Made by a program: the position numbers and the translations under genes
The notes under the pieces: model-generated
What the model was told of the DNA's origin: nothing
Seen by the model: the letters and a program-made list of their open reading frames with translations, nothing else
The model's database searches: none
From: JANNSO01 sp964485395
GTDB taxonomy: Bacteria; Spirochaetota; Spirochaetia; Treponematales; UBA12059
Assembly (NCBI GenBank): GCA_964485395.1
Contig: CAZAJF010000006.1
Location: forward strand, 62,001 to 126,000
Reading direction: 5' to 3'
Length of the DNA stretch: 64,000 bases
Shown: piece by piece, positions 34,739 through 42,741 of the stretch
Position numbering within the stretch: position 1 is the first letter of the stretch
Layout of the letters: each line of letters begins with the position of its first letter

Positions 34739-35410
34739 TCAGCGGGCCGGAAGAATCGCCATTATGGCAAAAAAGTGAAGAATGGTTCCTGCCGCCACGA
34801 ATACATGCCACACGGGATGCGTCCAGACTGATTTCTTGATGAGGTAGAAAAGCGACCCCGCGGTGTAGGCCACGCCGCCGGCGATGATAAACCAGAGTGT
34901 CGTTGGGCTGGCCGCCGCTACGAGCGGTTTCCAGGCGAATACTACGACCCAGCCCATCAGCACATATGCAATCGTGGAAACGAACCGGGCTTTACCCAAT
35001 AAAAACGGCTTCAAGGCGATTCCGATAATCGCGGCGCCCCAAACGACGCCAAAAATCCACCAGCCTACCGTGGGCCTTAAAATCGTCAGGGAAAATGGAG
35101 TATAGGTCCCGGCTATCAGGATATATATAGAAGAATGGTCAAAAATGCGCAGTATCCGCTTGGCTTTCGTAAACGGAATCGCATGATACAGCGTAGACAT
35201 CGTGTAGAGCATCAGCGATGACACGCCGAAGACCGTAAAGGAAACGATGTGCCACACGTCTCCCCGTAAAACCGAGGAAATTACCAGGACGACAAGCCCG
35301 GCTATGGATAAAAGCACGCCGAGCCCATGTGTGATTGAATTGGCTATTTCTTGGCCGACAGGGTACGGTTTAAGTATAGCTCCGGTGTCGGTTAGCGATT
35401 TTGCATGCAT
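34739..35410 (-). CDS. Haemolysin III / PAQR family membrane protein
   Basis: 223 residues with seven helices. PAQR signatures: SITHGLGVLL, SSLMLYTMSTLYHAI (Ser/His cluster), DHSSIYILIAGTYTP, and a C-terminal HPVWHVFVAAGTILHF. The conserved Ser, Asp and three His form a zinc site, suggesting an amide hydrolase activity as in PAQR relatives. Despite the name, haemolysis is not implied. Start at ATG 35410 after AGAGG. Confidence 0.9.
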   Translation of the reverse strand: MHAKSLTDTGAILKPYPVGQEIANSITHGLGVLLSIAGLVVLVISSVLRGDVWHIVSFTVFGVSSLMLYTMSTLYHAIPFTKAKRILRIFDHSSIYILIAGTYTPFSLTILRPTVGWWIFGVVWGAAIIGIALKPFLLGKARFVSTIAYVLMGWVVVFAWKPLVAAASPTTLWFIIAGGVAYTAGSLFYLIKKSVWTHPVWHVFVAAGTILHFFAIMAILPAR

Positions 35411-35540
35411 ATGCGGGACCTCTTTCGCTTACATTGATTAGCTGTCATCTATTAAAACCTTCTCGGTTTTGCACGGTGACATTGCATGAACTCAAGTTTT
35501 GTTCGTAAGTTAGACAAGCTGATAATTGCTTGGTTGCAAT

Positions 35541-35571
35541 AAAAACAGGGTGCCGGCCCTGGCACCCTGTT
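35541..35571 (-). terminator. Intrinsic terminator on minus strand
   Basis: ACAGGGTGCC (35545-35554) pairs with GGCACCCTGT (35561-35570) around GGCCCT; on the minus strand a run of T follows. It lies 350 bases after the NtrC-type gene and so could end its transcript or a short RNA made from 35580-35924. Confidence 0.7.
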
Positions 35572-35579
35572 TCCATGAT

Positions 35580-35924
35580 TTTAGATTATTTCTATATAAC
35601 AATATTTTCTACTCTGTCTTTTTAACTGATTTTACCTGCAACTTTTTTTACCAACCTTGCTTCTTATAAAGCAAGAAACGTGCCAAAATGGTGGAATTTC
35701 TATTTATTTTAATTCGTTTCTATATAAAGAATTATTTTCTGCAATTAGTTTAAAAAACAAGCATTAAAAACCAAAGGGTGTGCACAATTCTATTATATTT
35801 TTTGAAAAGACAAGACATATAGCAAGTATATCCTTATAATATATATACTTATATATTAGCTATATATGTACACAGCAGTGCATTAATGCACACCCCTAAA
35901 GCTAGAATAAAAAAGATTCAGCCA
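35580..35924. other. Very AT-rich intergenic region with palindromes
   Basis: No gene. It holds a hairpin CTTGCTT-CTTATA-AAGCAAG near 35662, a perfect 14-base palindrome GTGCATTAATGCAC (35878-35891), and a spaced inverted repeat GGGTGTGCA (35776-35784) / TGCACACCC (35887-35895). Composition differs sharply from the GC-rich neighbours. Confidence 0.5.
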
Positions 35925-37340
35925 TTATTCCTCATCATCGTTTTTTAATCTGCGATTCAACGCTGTTCGTGAGATTCCCAAGAAGCCTGCCGCAATTCCT
36001 TGATTCCCCCCTGCCCTTTTCAATGCTTCCTGGATTAATTCGTCGCTGAGTTCTTTTAAAGTAGGTAAGACGGTGCGAGAAGAAAAAAACGAGGTTGTGC
36101 CTGCGCTTGAGCGTGCGGGACTATGGCTGTTCTCATAGGCCCCATTCTTAAAGATTCGCGCTTTAAAAGACTCCAAGGGCAGGATGCGTCCTTCGGCGCG
36201 CCCTATGGCGTCATAGATCATCGACTCCAGTTCGCGGATGTTTCCGGGAAAATCCCACGTTAATAAAAGATCATACAACTCTTCGGGTATGGACGGTTTT
36301 TTCTTTCCGAATTTTCCGGCGGCCTTTTCGGCAAAGTATTCCACGAGCAGGGGGATATCGTCGGGACGTTCGCGAAGCGGCGGAATCCTGATATGATGCG
36401 TCTCGAGGCGGTAAAACAGATCGAGGCGAAACCTGCCGGAATCGGCGTCAGCCTGAAGGTTTCGGTGCGTCGCGGCCACAATTAGGGCATCCGATGGGCG
36501 GGTCAGGTCGGAGCCCAGCGGGTAGTAGAGTTTCTGCTCAATCAGGCGCAGCAGCTTTACCTGGCTTTGCGGGGAGAGATCCCCGATTTCGTCCAGGAAC
36601 AGCGTTCCTCCCGCAGCCTTCTCGATGAGGCCGGACCTGTCGGTTTCCGCCCCGGTATACGAGCCTTTTTTATGGCCGAACAGCGTGTCGCTGAACATGG
36701 CATCGTCCAGGCCGGCGATATTCACGGTTACGAGAGGACCCTTCCGCCCCGAGGCGGCATGCACCGCGGCTGCGAACAATTCCTTACCGGTGCCGGATTC
36801 TCCGGTGATGAGGATAGGCTTTTCCGAGCAGGCGATCGCGTCGATATACCTGAATATGGCGATCATGCCGCGATTTCCGGTAATTACCCGGCTGTAGTAA
36901 TCGGGCAGGGGACGCTGCTCGCCCAGGAGGCTGTCCTTCAAGGCTTTGTTATCATCCAATAACCTTCCGATCTCCTCCGCGTGCCGTATGCTGGCTATGA
37001 GCCGCGTTGCCTCCGCCGACTTGGGAACATAGTCGAAGGCTCCCGCCTTCATGCAGCGGACGACGATATCCAGATCGTCGACGGCCGTGGCGACGATGAC
37101 GGGCACCTCCGGCCTGCGGCTGTTCATTTCGTCCAGCACCGCGTACCCGTCCACGTCGGGCATGAGCAGATCGAGTATCATGACGATGACCTTGCGCGAC
37201 TCCAGAACCTTCCAGACCTGCGAGGCATGTTCGCATAATATTATATCTTCATAACCATTGAAGCGGAGAAGGCGTTCCAGCCGCTTGAGCACCCCCGTAT
37301 CGTCGTCGAGAACCAGGATCGCGCCGTTTCGTTCGTTCAT
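35925..37340 (-). CDS. NtrC-family sigma54-dependent response regulator
   Basis: 471 residues: receiver domain (1-120) with phosphoacceptor in MILDLLMPD, AAA+ domain (about 145-380) with Walker A GESGTGKE, loop GSYTGAETD (GAFTGA variant), Walker B TLFLDEIGD and arginine finger region, and a Fis-type HTH (GGNQGIAAGFLGISRTALNR). It activates sigma54 promoters after phosphorylation; targets unknown. The GSYTGA variant still has the Thr-Gly-Ala core. It lies directly after the giant hybrid kinase gene, which is the evident partner. Confidence 0.92.
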   Translation of the reverse strand: MNERNGAILVLDDDTGVLKRLERLLRFNGYEDIILCEHASQVWKVLESRKVIVMILDLLMPDVDGYAVLDEMNSRRPEVPVIVATAVDDLDIVVRCMKAGAFDYVPKSAEATRLIASIRHAEEIGRLLDDNKALKDSLLGEQRPLPDYYSRVITGNRGMIAIFRYIDAIACSEKPILITGESGTGKELFAAAVHAASGRKGPLVTVNIAGLDDAMFSDTLFGHKKGSYTGAETDRSGLIEKAAGGTLFLDEIGDLSPQSQVKLLRLIEQKLYYPLGSDLTRPSDALIVAATHRNLQADADSGRFRLDLFYRLETHHIRIPPLRERPDDIPLLVEYFAEKAAGKFGKKKPSIPEELYDLLLTWDFPGNIRELESMIYDAIGRAEGRILPLESFKARIFKNGAYENSHSPARSSAGTTSFFSSRTVLPTLKELSDELIQEALKRAGGNQGIAAGFLGISRTALNRRLKNDDEE

Positions 37341-37341
37341 C

Positions 37342-40300
37342 TCACTTTTCCCCTTCCGATTCCCCGGCTGCCGATTCCCTGTATATGGGGAACGCGACGG
37401 TTACGACCGTGCCGAGGCCCGGCTTGGACTCGATATCTATTTTTCCGCCAAACTCGCGGACGATCCCGGCGACCACGGGAAGGCCGAGGCCAGTGCCGCC
37501 TTTTTCGCGCTTCGTGGTAAAAAACGGATTGAAAATGCAGGCTAGGACTTCCGGGGTCATGCCTATGCCTTGGTCGATAATCGTAATTCCAACCCGGCCT
37601 TCCCGCGAAGCTGCGTCGTTCCCAAGCTCCACGAAGGTGCTTACGGAAACCGGCGCCTCGATGGACGGCAGGCATTGCAATGCGTTTTCCAGGATATTCA
37701 CCACGATTTGCGTAAGTTTCAGCTTGTCGCCCAGGATAAATGGCGGGTTTTGGGCATACGTAGCGGTGAAATTTTTTGAACTTACCGCGATGGAATGCTT
37801 GAGCAGCCTGACGGCGTACTGCACGGATTGGTTGACGTCGATGGGTCCGAGCCCTTCCTGCCTCGGACCGCGCGCGTATTCCTTGAGATCCTCCACGATT
37901 TTGCGGATATGCTGGGCACCCATGTAGAGATCGTTGAACATCTCGGGTATTTCATTGCGGAGGTCCGGCACGGAAAATCCGCGAATGCTGAAATCGCCCT
38001 CGGCAGCGTAGAGTTTTTCAAGGGCGGGTGCAAGCTCCGACCATATTTCCTTCAAGATGGGAACATTGCGCAGGGCCGAGTTGTTGGGAGTGTTGATTTC
38101 ATGGGCCACTCCCGCGGTAAGCCATCCCAGCGTCTTGAGCTTGTCGGTTTCGGCCATCTTGTCGCGCTGTTCCCGCTCCCGCCGGACGCTGCGCCCAAGA
38201 TCCGCATGCGTCTTTATCTTTGAAAGCAGCTCGACGGCGCCGACGGGCCTGACGATGTAATCGTCGGCTCCCGACTTGAAAACTTCCTCGATTTCCTCCG
38301 GGCGGCCCGCATCAATGAGGATGATGACCGGCAGGGTTTCCCTCGGATAATATTTTCTTAATATTTTGGTGAATTCAAAGCCGCTCATTTCCGGCATCAA
38401 GGAATCCACGAGAACGACATCGCAAAACAATCCGGTTTTCAACGCCTGAATGGCCTGCCACGCGGAGATCTTGGCATACACATTCCAGCCGGCCGTTTCT
38501 ATCCTTCTCTTTACGGTAAAGAGGGAAACAGGTTCGTCATCGACGATGAGCACCGAGCAAATGGAGGAGAAACCCCTTTGCTCCCGCTGATCGGGATGGT
38601 CGATTTTTTTTATCGGACTTCCCGCGCTCGACAGCCTCATCCGTTGCGGCAAGCTGGTTTCCGCAGTGGTTTCGGGAGCATCCAGACGCGCTTCCTGACT
38701 GGGGAAATGCTTGGAAAGCGGAAGCTCGAACTGATAGGAAGTGCCTTCGGAATTCCTGTTGTACGCAAATTTTCCACCGATCAAGCTGGCTAGCCGCGCC
38801 GTCAGGGCAAGGTCCATATCTTCTTCGCTATTGGGGCTTTCTTCATTATCCGGCCAGACTATCCCGGGATTGGCCGGACCTCCGCGACTGCCGGAGAGAT
38901 CCTTGCCGTTGTCGCTGATTCGCAAAAAAACCATCGAGTCGATCACATACGCCTTGATGCCGATCTCCGTAACGAGCTCCGTTATCGCGGAACGGTACAA
39001 GGTATTGTATATCAGCTGCTGGATCGTTTGAATGTCGTTGACGAGCTCGATGGAGGGAACCGATTGCAGGAAAATAATTTTCCCCGAGGAAGTAAAATAC
39101 CTGACCAGTTGAATCGCCGAATTTACGGATGCGGAAAGGCTGAAAGGCTCCGCCGTCAGGTTCCTCGATCCATCCTTGAGGTTGACGTATGAAACTATAT
39201 TGGAGACTATATTCAGTAAATTGACCGCCTCATTTTTGGCAAGGGCGCTGTCCGGGCCGAATCCGGCTCTCTGCGCTCCGCCATCACGGTCTTCAAGCAG
39301 CGAAACGATATGGTTGAGCGGAGAGCTGAGCAGTGCGGCGACAGACGTTATAAAACCTTGCTTTTCCCTCAGAAGCTTCTCTTCCTTCTCGCGCTGCGCG
39401 GAGAATACCAGGTCGCGAATCCTGCCCCATTTCAGGTAGCCGACTATCGATGCGACGGAAATCATGGCCATCGAAAAAAGCATGAGGCCAAACAAGATCG
39501 CGGATCTTAATCCGAAGGGGAATATGGAAGGAAAAAACGTGGCTGCGAACAGGAATAGAGATACGGCGGCATTGCCGCCATAGAGCATAAGATAGAATAT
39601 TTCGTAAGGTTTCTCCGAAAAGGAATCTCTGAAACCCCGCATGAGCAGGAGTACGGATGTCGTCAAGACCAGAAAGTAGAGCGCCGCCTCGGAAAAAGAA
39701 TATGCCTTTACCACCACTGTGCTGCAAAGGATGAGCGAAAACGAAAGCAGCGCGAAAAGGTACACGAGCTGCACCGAATAAATTTTATTCCAGATCGCCG
39801 AGAGGAAAAAAATGACCAGCGGATAAAGGCAGGAAACCAGGTAAACCGTAAATAAAATTTCCGACGTGCCAAGCCCGAGAAAGGAAAGGCTTCCGGAAAA
39901 CAGCTCGACGGCGCAGAAGATCATCGAGTAGGCCAGGAATAAAATAAAAACCAACGGGTTCCCGAGCTTCTGCATAGTAAGAAAAACAAACGCCATGATC
40001 ACCGAGAACAGCAGTAGAGAATACGCAATGCCGCGCAAGACCGCCCGTCCGATGGTTACCCTCGCGTGCGCTGGAATTTTCTGCAGTTGCATGTCGGCTA
40101 TCCAGGTCTTGACGGGGCTCAGCTTGATGAACACGAGCGCGGAACCTTGGATTGAGCCAGAGGGGAGCACATAGTCCGAACGGGAGATTCCGCTGAAAAC
40201 CCGTAAGTGCTCCAGAGACGCGTCTTTATATGAAATCCTGGAATTGTATTCGTCCACCACTATCAATTCCGCAAGGTCGGGAGTATCCGCATGAATCGAC

Positions 40301-40659
40301 AGAACGGAACCTTGCCAAGCGCGGTAATCCTGAAAGGGGATCATGAGCCAAAGCGGATTTTCGGCGTAGATTTCCGGCAGCACGCCGGTTTTCATGAAAT
40401 ATTCGTCTTTTGAGTATTTCAGCGCAAAAAAGAATTCCAGGCACGAAAGAGAATTCATCGCTGAATAAGGAAGACGCACTCCGCCTTCGTAATGGATATA
40501 GGCGAATGCCGCCACGGATAGCGCTTCCGCTTTTGCGGACAGTACGGGAGGCACCCGGTTCAGGACGGGCAGATCGGACGCGACGGCCTTGGCCGGCGCC
40601 GCGTACATGAAGAGCGGGAATAAAAGCAATGCGAAGGATACGGCGAGTTTTCTGATCAT
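37342..40659 (-). CDS. Large hybrid sensor kinase with 7TM-DISM-type sensor
   Basis: About 1105 residues from ATG 40659, which overlaps the PHP gene stop (ATGA) and starts a signal peptide (MIRKLAVSFALLLFPLFMYA). Order: extracytoplasmic DISM-like domain (about 20-185), seven helices (190-410), coiled coil, a degenerate kinase core (LLSSPLNHI without phosphoacceptor His; weak ATP site), a receiver domain (VLIVDDEPV, LVDSLMPEMSG), a short coiled coil, and an intact HisKA/HATPase pair (TAGVAHEINTPNNS, GTGLGLPVVAGI). It probably senses an external ligand such as a carbohydrate or peptide. Signals leave through the second core to the NtrC-type regulator encoded next. Confidence 0.88.
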   Translation of the reverse strand: MIRKLAVSFALLLFPLFMYAAPAKAVASDLPVLNRVPPVLSAKAEALSVAAFAYIHYEGGVRLPYSAMNSLSCLEFFFALKYSKDEYFMKTGVLPEIYAENPLWLMIPFQDYRAWQGSVLSIHADTPDLAELIVVDEYNSRISYKDASLEHLRVFSGISRSDYVLPSGSIQGSALVFIKLSPVKTWIADMQLQKIPAHARVTIGRAVLRGIAYSLLLFSVIMAFVFLTMQKLGNPLVFILFLAYSMIFCAVELFSGSLSFLGLGTSEILFTVYLVSCLYPLVIFFLSAIWNKIYSVQLVYLFALLSFSLILCSTVVVKAYSFSEAALYFLVLTTSVLLLMRGFRDSFSEKPYEIFYLMLYGGNAAVSLFLFAATFFPSIFPFGLRSAILFGLMLFSMAMISVASIVGYLKWGRIRDLVFSAQREKEEKLLREKQGFITSVAALLSSPLNHIVSLLEDRDGGAQRAGFGPDSALAKNEAVNLLNIVSNIVSYVNLKDGSRNLTAEPFSLSASVNSAIQLVRYFTSSGKIIFLQSVPSIELVNDIQTIQQLIYNTLYRSAITELVTEIGIKAYVIDSMVFLRISDNGKDLSGSRGGPANPGIVWPDNEESPNSEEDMDLALTARLASLIGGKFAYNRNSEGTSYQFELPLSKHFPSQEARLDAPETTAETSLPQRMRLSSAGSPIKKIDHPDQREQRGFSSICSVLIVDDEPVSLFTVKRRIETAGWNVYAKISAWQAIQALKTGLFCDVVLVDSLMPEMSGFEFTKILRKYYPRETLPVIILIDAGRPEEIEEVFKSGADDYIVRPVGAVELLSKIKTHADLGRSVRREREQRDKMAETDKLKTLGWLTAGVAHEINTPNNSALRNVPILKEIWSELAPALEKLYAAEGDFSIRGFSVPDLRNEIPEMFNDLYMGAQHIRKIVEDLKEYARGPRQEGLGPIDVNQSVQYAVRLLKHSIAVSSKNFTATYAQNPPFILGDKLKLTQIVVNILENALQCLPSIEAPVSVSTFVELGNDAASREGRVGITIIDQGIGMTPEVLACIFNPFFTTKREKGGTGLGLPVVAGIVREFGGKIDIESKPGLGTVVTVAFPIYRESAAGESEGEK

Positions 40660-41399
40660 CCGCGAAGCTCGAACCCCGGGCGGACCCGTCCGGAAACGAG
40701 CGATGCCCTGATTCGCCCCAAATCGGCCAAGCCGTCGGATGTTTTCCATCCGGCATCCAGCTCGAGGATAAACGGCCTTCTTCCGACGTTTTCCGGATAG
40801 TGCGCATCGGACCCTGTTATTACCGTATAACCTTTGGCGGAGCCTTCGACCGGGGCGCGAACCAGCTCCACGGCGGCATACGGGCCTTCAGGAAGGAATC
40901 CCAACTGGGAAATCACCCCGAACATGGGTCTGTCTATGTGGGCGGGTATCACGAGCGCCCCGGTTTCGGAGGCGATGCGGCAGACTTCGTCATAACCCAT
41001 CGTCAAGGAAGATCCAAGGTAATGATCCGGCATTTCCAGGATGTTCTCGTCTTTGTCCACGACGACCTGGTCACCCAGGACCACGGCGTCGTAGGGCAGC
41101 GGAAGCAGGTTGCCCTCGAGGACCCGGCCGAAGCCGAGCGCGGCGTCGGGATCCGCGAAAATGCACAATACGTGGACTTCCTCGGCCGTCGTCATTTCCA
41201 TGCCGAACAGGGGAACGATCCCTTCCGCGCGCGCGCAGTCCAGCCATGCGGGAGCGTTGCGCGCCGAATTGTGATCGGTAAGGGCGACGAGCTCGAGACC
41301 TTTCGCGCGAGCCGCCCTGGCCAGCACCCTGGGAGACATCTCGAGGCTGCCGCACGGGGACAGGCAGGAATGATTATGGAAATCCGAAAGGACGGTCAT
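40656..41399 (-). CDS. PHP-domain phosphoesterase
   Basis: 247 residues; N-terminal metal motif SDFHNHSCLSPCG, then LTDHNSARNAPAWL, GMEMTTAEEVHVL, IPAHIDRP and ITGSDAHYPENVG, the PHP metal ligands in order. Likely a trinuclear metal phosphoesterase; substrate unknown. In [FeFe]-hydrogenase neighbourhoods of anaerobes such PHP genes stand beside DRTGG and CBS-ATPase genes, as here. It overlaps the kinase gene by ATGA and follows the DRTGG gene by 13 bases. Confidence 0.88.
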   Translation of the reverse strand: MTVLSDFHNHSCLSPCGSLEMSPRVLARAARAKGLELVALTDHNSARNAPAWLDCARAEGIVPLFGMEMTTAEEVHVLCIFADPDAALGFGRVLEGNLLPLPYDAVVLGDQVVVDKDENILEMPDHYLGSSLTMGYDEVCRIASETGALVIPAHIDRPMFGVISQLGFLPEGPYAAVELVRAPVEGSAKGYTVITGSDAHYPENVGRRPFILELDAGWKTSDGLADLGRIRASLVSGRVRPGFELRG

Positions 41400-41412
41400 T
41401 CCGGGATAGGGC

Positions 41413-41751
41413 TCAACTGCTCGGGCGCAGCGTGGAATAAAGCATTCCGGAAACTTCGAACTGCGACTTTGAGGTGCGGAAAATCGCGACCTTCTCGCTT
41501 TTCGCGGCTGCCGTCATGTCCTCGGGGACCGGCCGGTCATTGCAGACGACGACGGCGCAAATCCCCACGAGCGTTGCGACGGCTACGGTATTCTTGTGGG
41601 CCTGGATGGTAATGAGCGCAAAATCGTTTCCGGCCCTTGCCATGACGTCAGAGAGCAGGTCGGACGTGTAGCCGCCGGCGACGGGCCTATCGTCGAAATC
41701 GCCTTGGATTGCCTCGAAGCCGAATCGTGATCCGAACTCGCTAATATTCAT
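41413..41751 (-). CDS. DRTGG-domain protein
   Basis: 112 residues matching one DRTGG domain: DRPVAGGYTSDLLSDVMARA, ALITIQAHKNTVAVA, and VVCNDRPVPEDM. Such single domains bind nucleotides or other ligands and occur with serine kinase or hydrogenase maturation genes. Cytosolic. It lies between CBS-ATPase and PHP genes with gaps of 13-16 bases, so all are one operon. Confidence 0.85.
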   Translation of the reverse strand: MNISEFGSRFGFEAIQGDFDDRPVAGGYTSDLLSDVMARAGNDFALITIQAHKNTVAVATLVGICAVVVCNDRPVPEDMTAAAKSEKVAIFRTSKSQFEVSGMLYSTLRPSS

Positions 41752-41766
41752 GGAATGCTCCTTGTT

Positions 41767-42693
41767 TCAGATATCGTAGTTTATCTTGACGATTACGGTC
41801 GTACCCGCGGGCGAGGACTTGATGTCGAAGTCGTTGGCCGAGCGCTTGGCGTTGGGAAGGCCGAGCCCGGCGCCGAATCCGATGGACCTGATCCACTCGT
41901 TGGCCGTGGAGAATCCCTCGGTAAGGGCAGCCTCCAGGTCGGGGATGCCCGGCCCGGTATCGCGCGCGATAATAGTTATATTTCCTTTTCCTACGGAAAA
42001 TTCCATGACGCCGCCGAGGGAATGTATGACCTGATTCAATTCAAGCTCGTAGCTCGCGACCGCGGCGCGCCGAATCACGGCGGGGTCTATGGAAAACCCC
42101 TTGAGCGCCTTCTTGAGCTCGCCGGAGGCCTTGCCCGCGTTCTCGAAATCGAATTGCCGCGTCGGAAAATACAGGGTTATCACATCAGCCGCGGCAGGGC
42201 TCGTTCCCGAGGTGGCCCGCACGGCCGCCATGTCGGCCTCGAGCCGTTCCACCTCCCGGTTCATTTCCACCAGCAGCACCCGGATTATGTCCGCCGCCGT
42301 GATTATTCCCACGAGCAGCCCGTCCTTGCCGAGGACGGGGAACCTCCGGAACGTATAGCGGTTCAGGTACGAGATGGCGAAGCTGAGCGGCATTTCTTCC
42401 TCGAGCACGATGATGGAAGTGCTCATATGCCGCCCCGCCGCCTCGTTGATGAGCCCTGCGTCCAGCGCCTGGAGGATGTCGCCGATGGTGACGATGCCCA
42501 CCAGGCGGCCGTTCTCCGCGATGGGCACGCCGGTAATCCCATGGTCGCGCATCAAGACCTGGACTTCCCTCATTCCGGAATCGGGAGTGGCGGTTATGAT
42601 CGCGTGGGTCATCACGTCGCGGACCTTGAGGCGGTAAATAAGTTCAAGGACGACTTTTGAACCGCCATCGGTATCGATTGGAATGGAAGTCAT
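41767..42693 (-). CDS. CBS-pair plus HATPase (RsbW-like) regulatory protein
   Basis: 308 residues: two CBS domains (about 10-130; VRDVMTHAIITATPDSGMRE, GITGVPIAENGRLVGIV) that probably bind adenine nucleotides, then an anti-sigma/serine-kinase type ATPase domain (180-308) with NQVIHSLGG, RDTGPGIPD and GAGLGLPNAKR. It could phosphorylate a STAS-type or kinase partner according to energy status. Same operon as the DRTGG gene. Known as a hydrogenase-linked cluster member in clostridia-like anaerobes (family knowledge). Confidence 0.88.
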   Translation of the reverse strand: MTSIPIDTDGGSKVVLELIYRLKVRDVMTHAIITATPDSGMREVQVLMRDHGITGVPIAENGRLVGIVTIGDILQALDAGLINEAAGRHMSTSIIVLEEEMPLSFAISYLNRYTFRRFPVLGKDGLLVGIITAADIIRVLLVEMNREVERLEADMAAVRATSGTSPAAADVITLYFPTRQFDFENAGKASGELKKALKGFSIDPAVIRRAAVASYELELNQVIHSLGGVMEFSVGKGNITIIARDTGPGIPDLEAALTEGFSTANEWIRSIGFGAGLGLPNAKRSANDFDIKSSPAGTTVIVKINYDI

Positions 42694-42741
42694 GATGCCG
42701 TTATTGTCGCACGAAATTTAAAGGTGGACAAGCCGCGGCAA

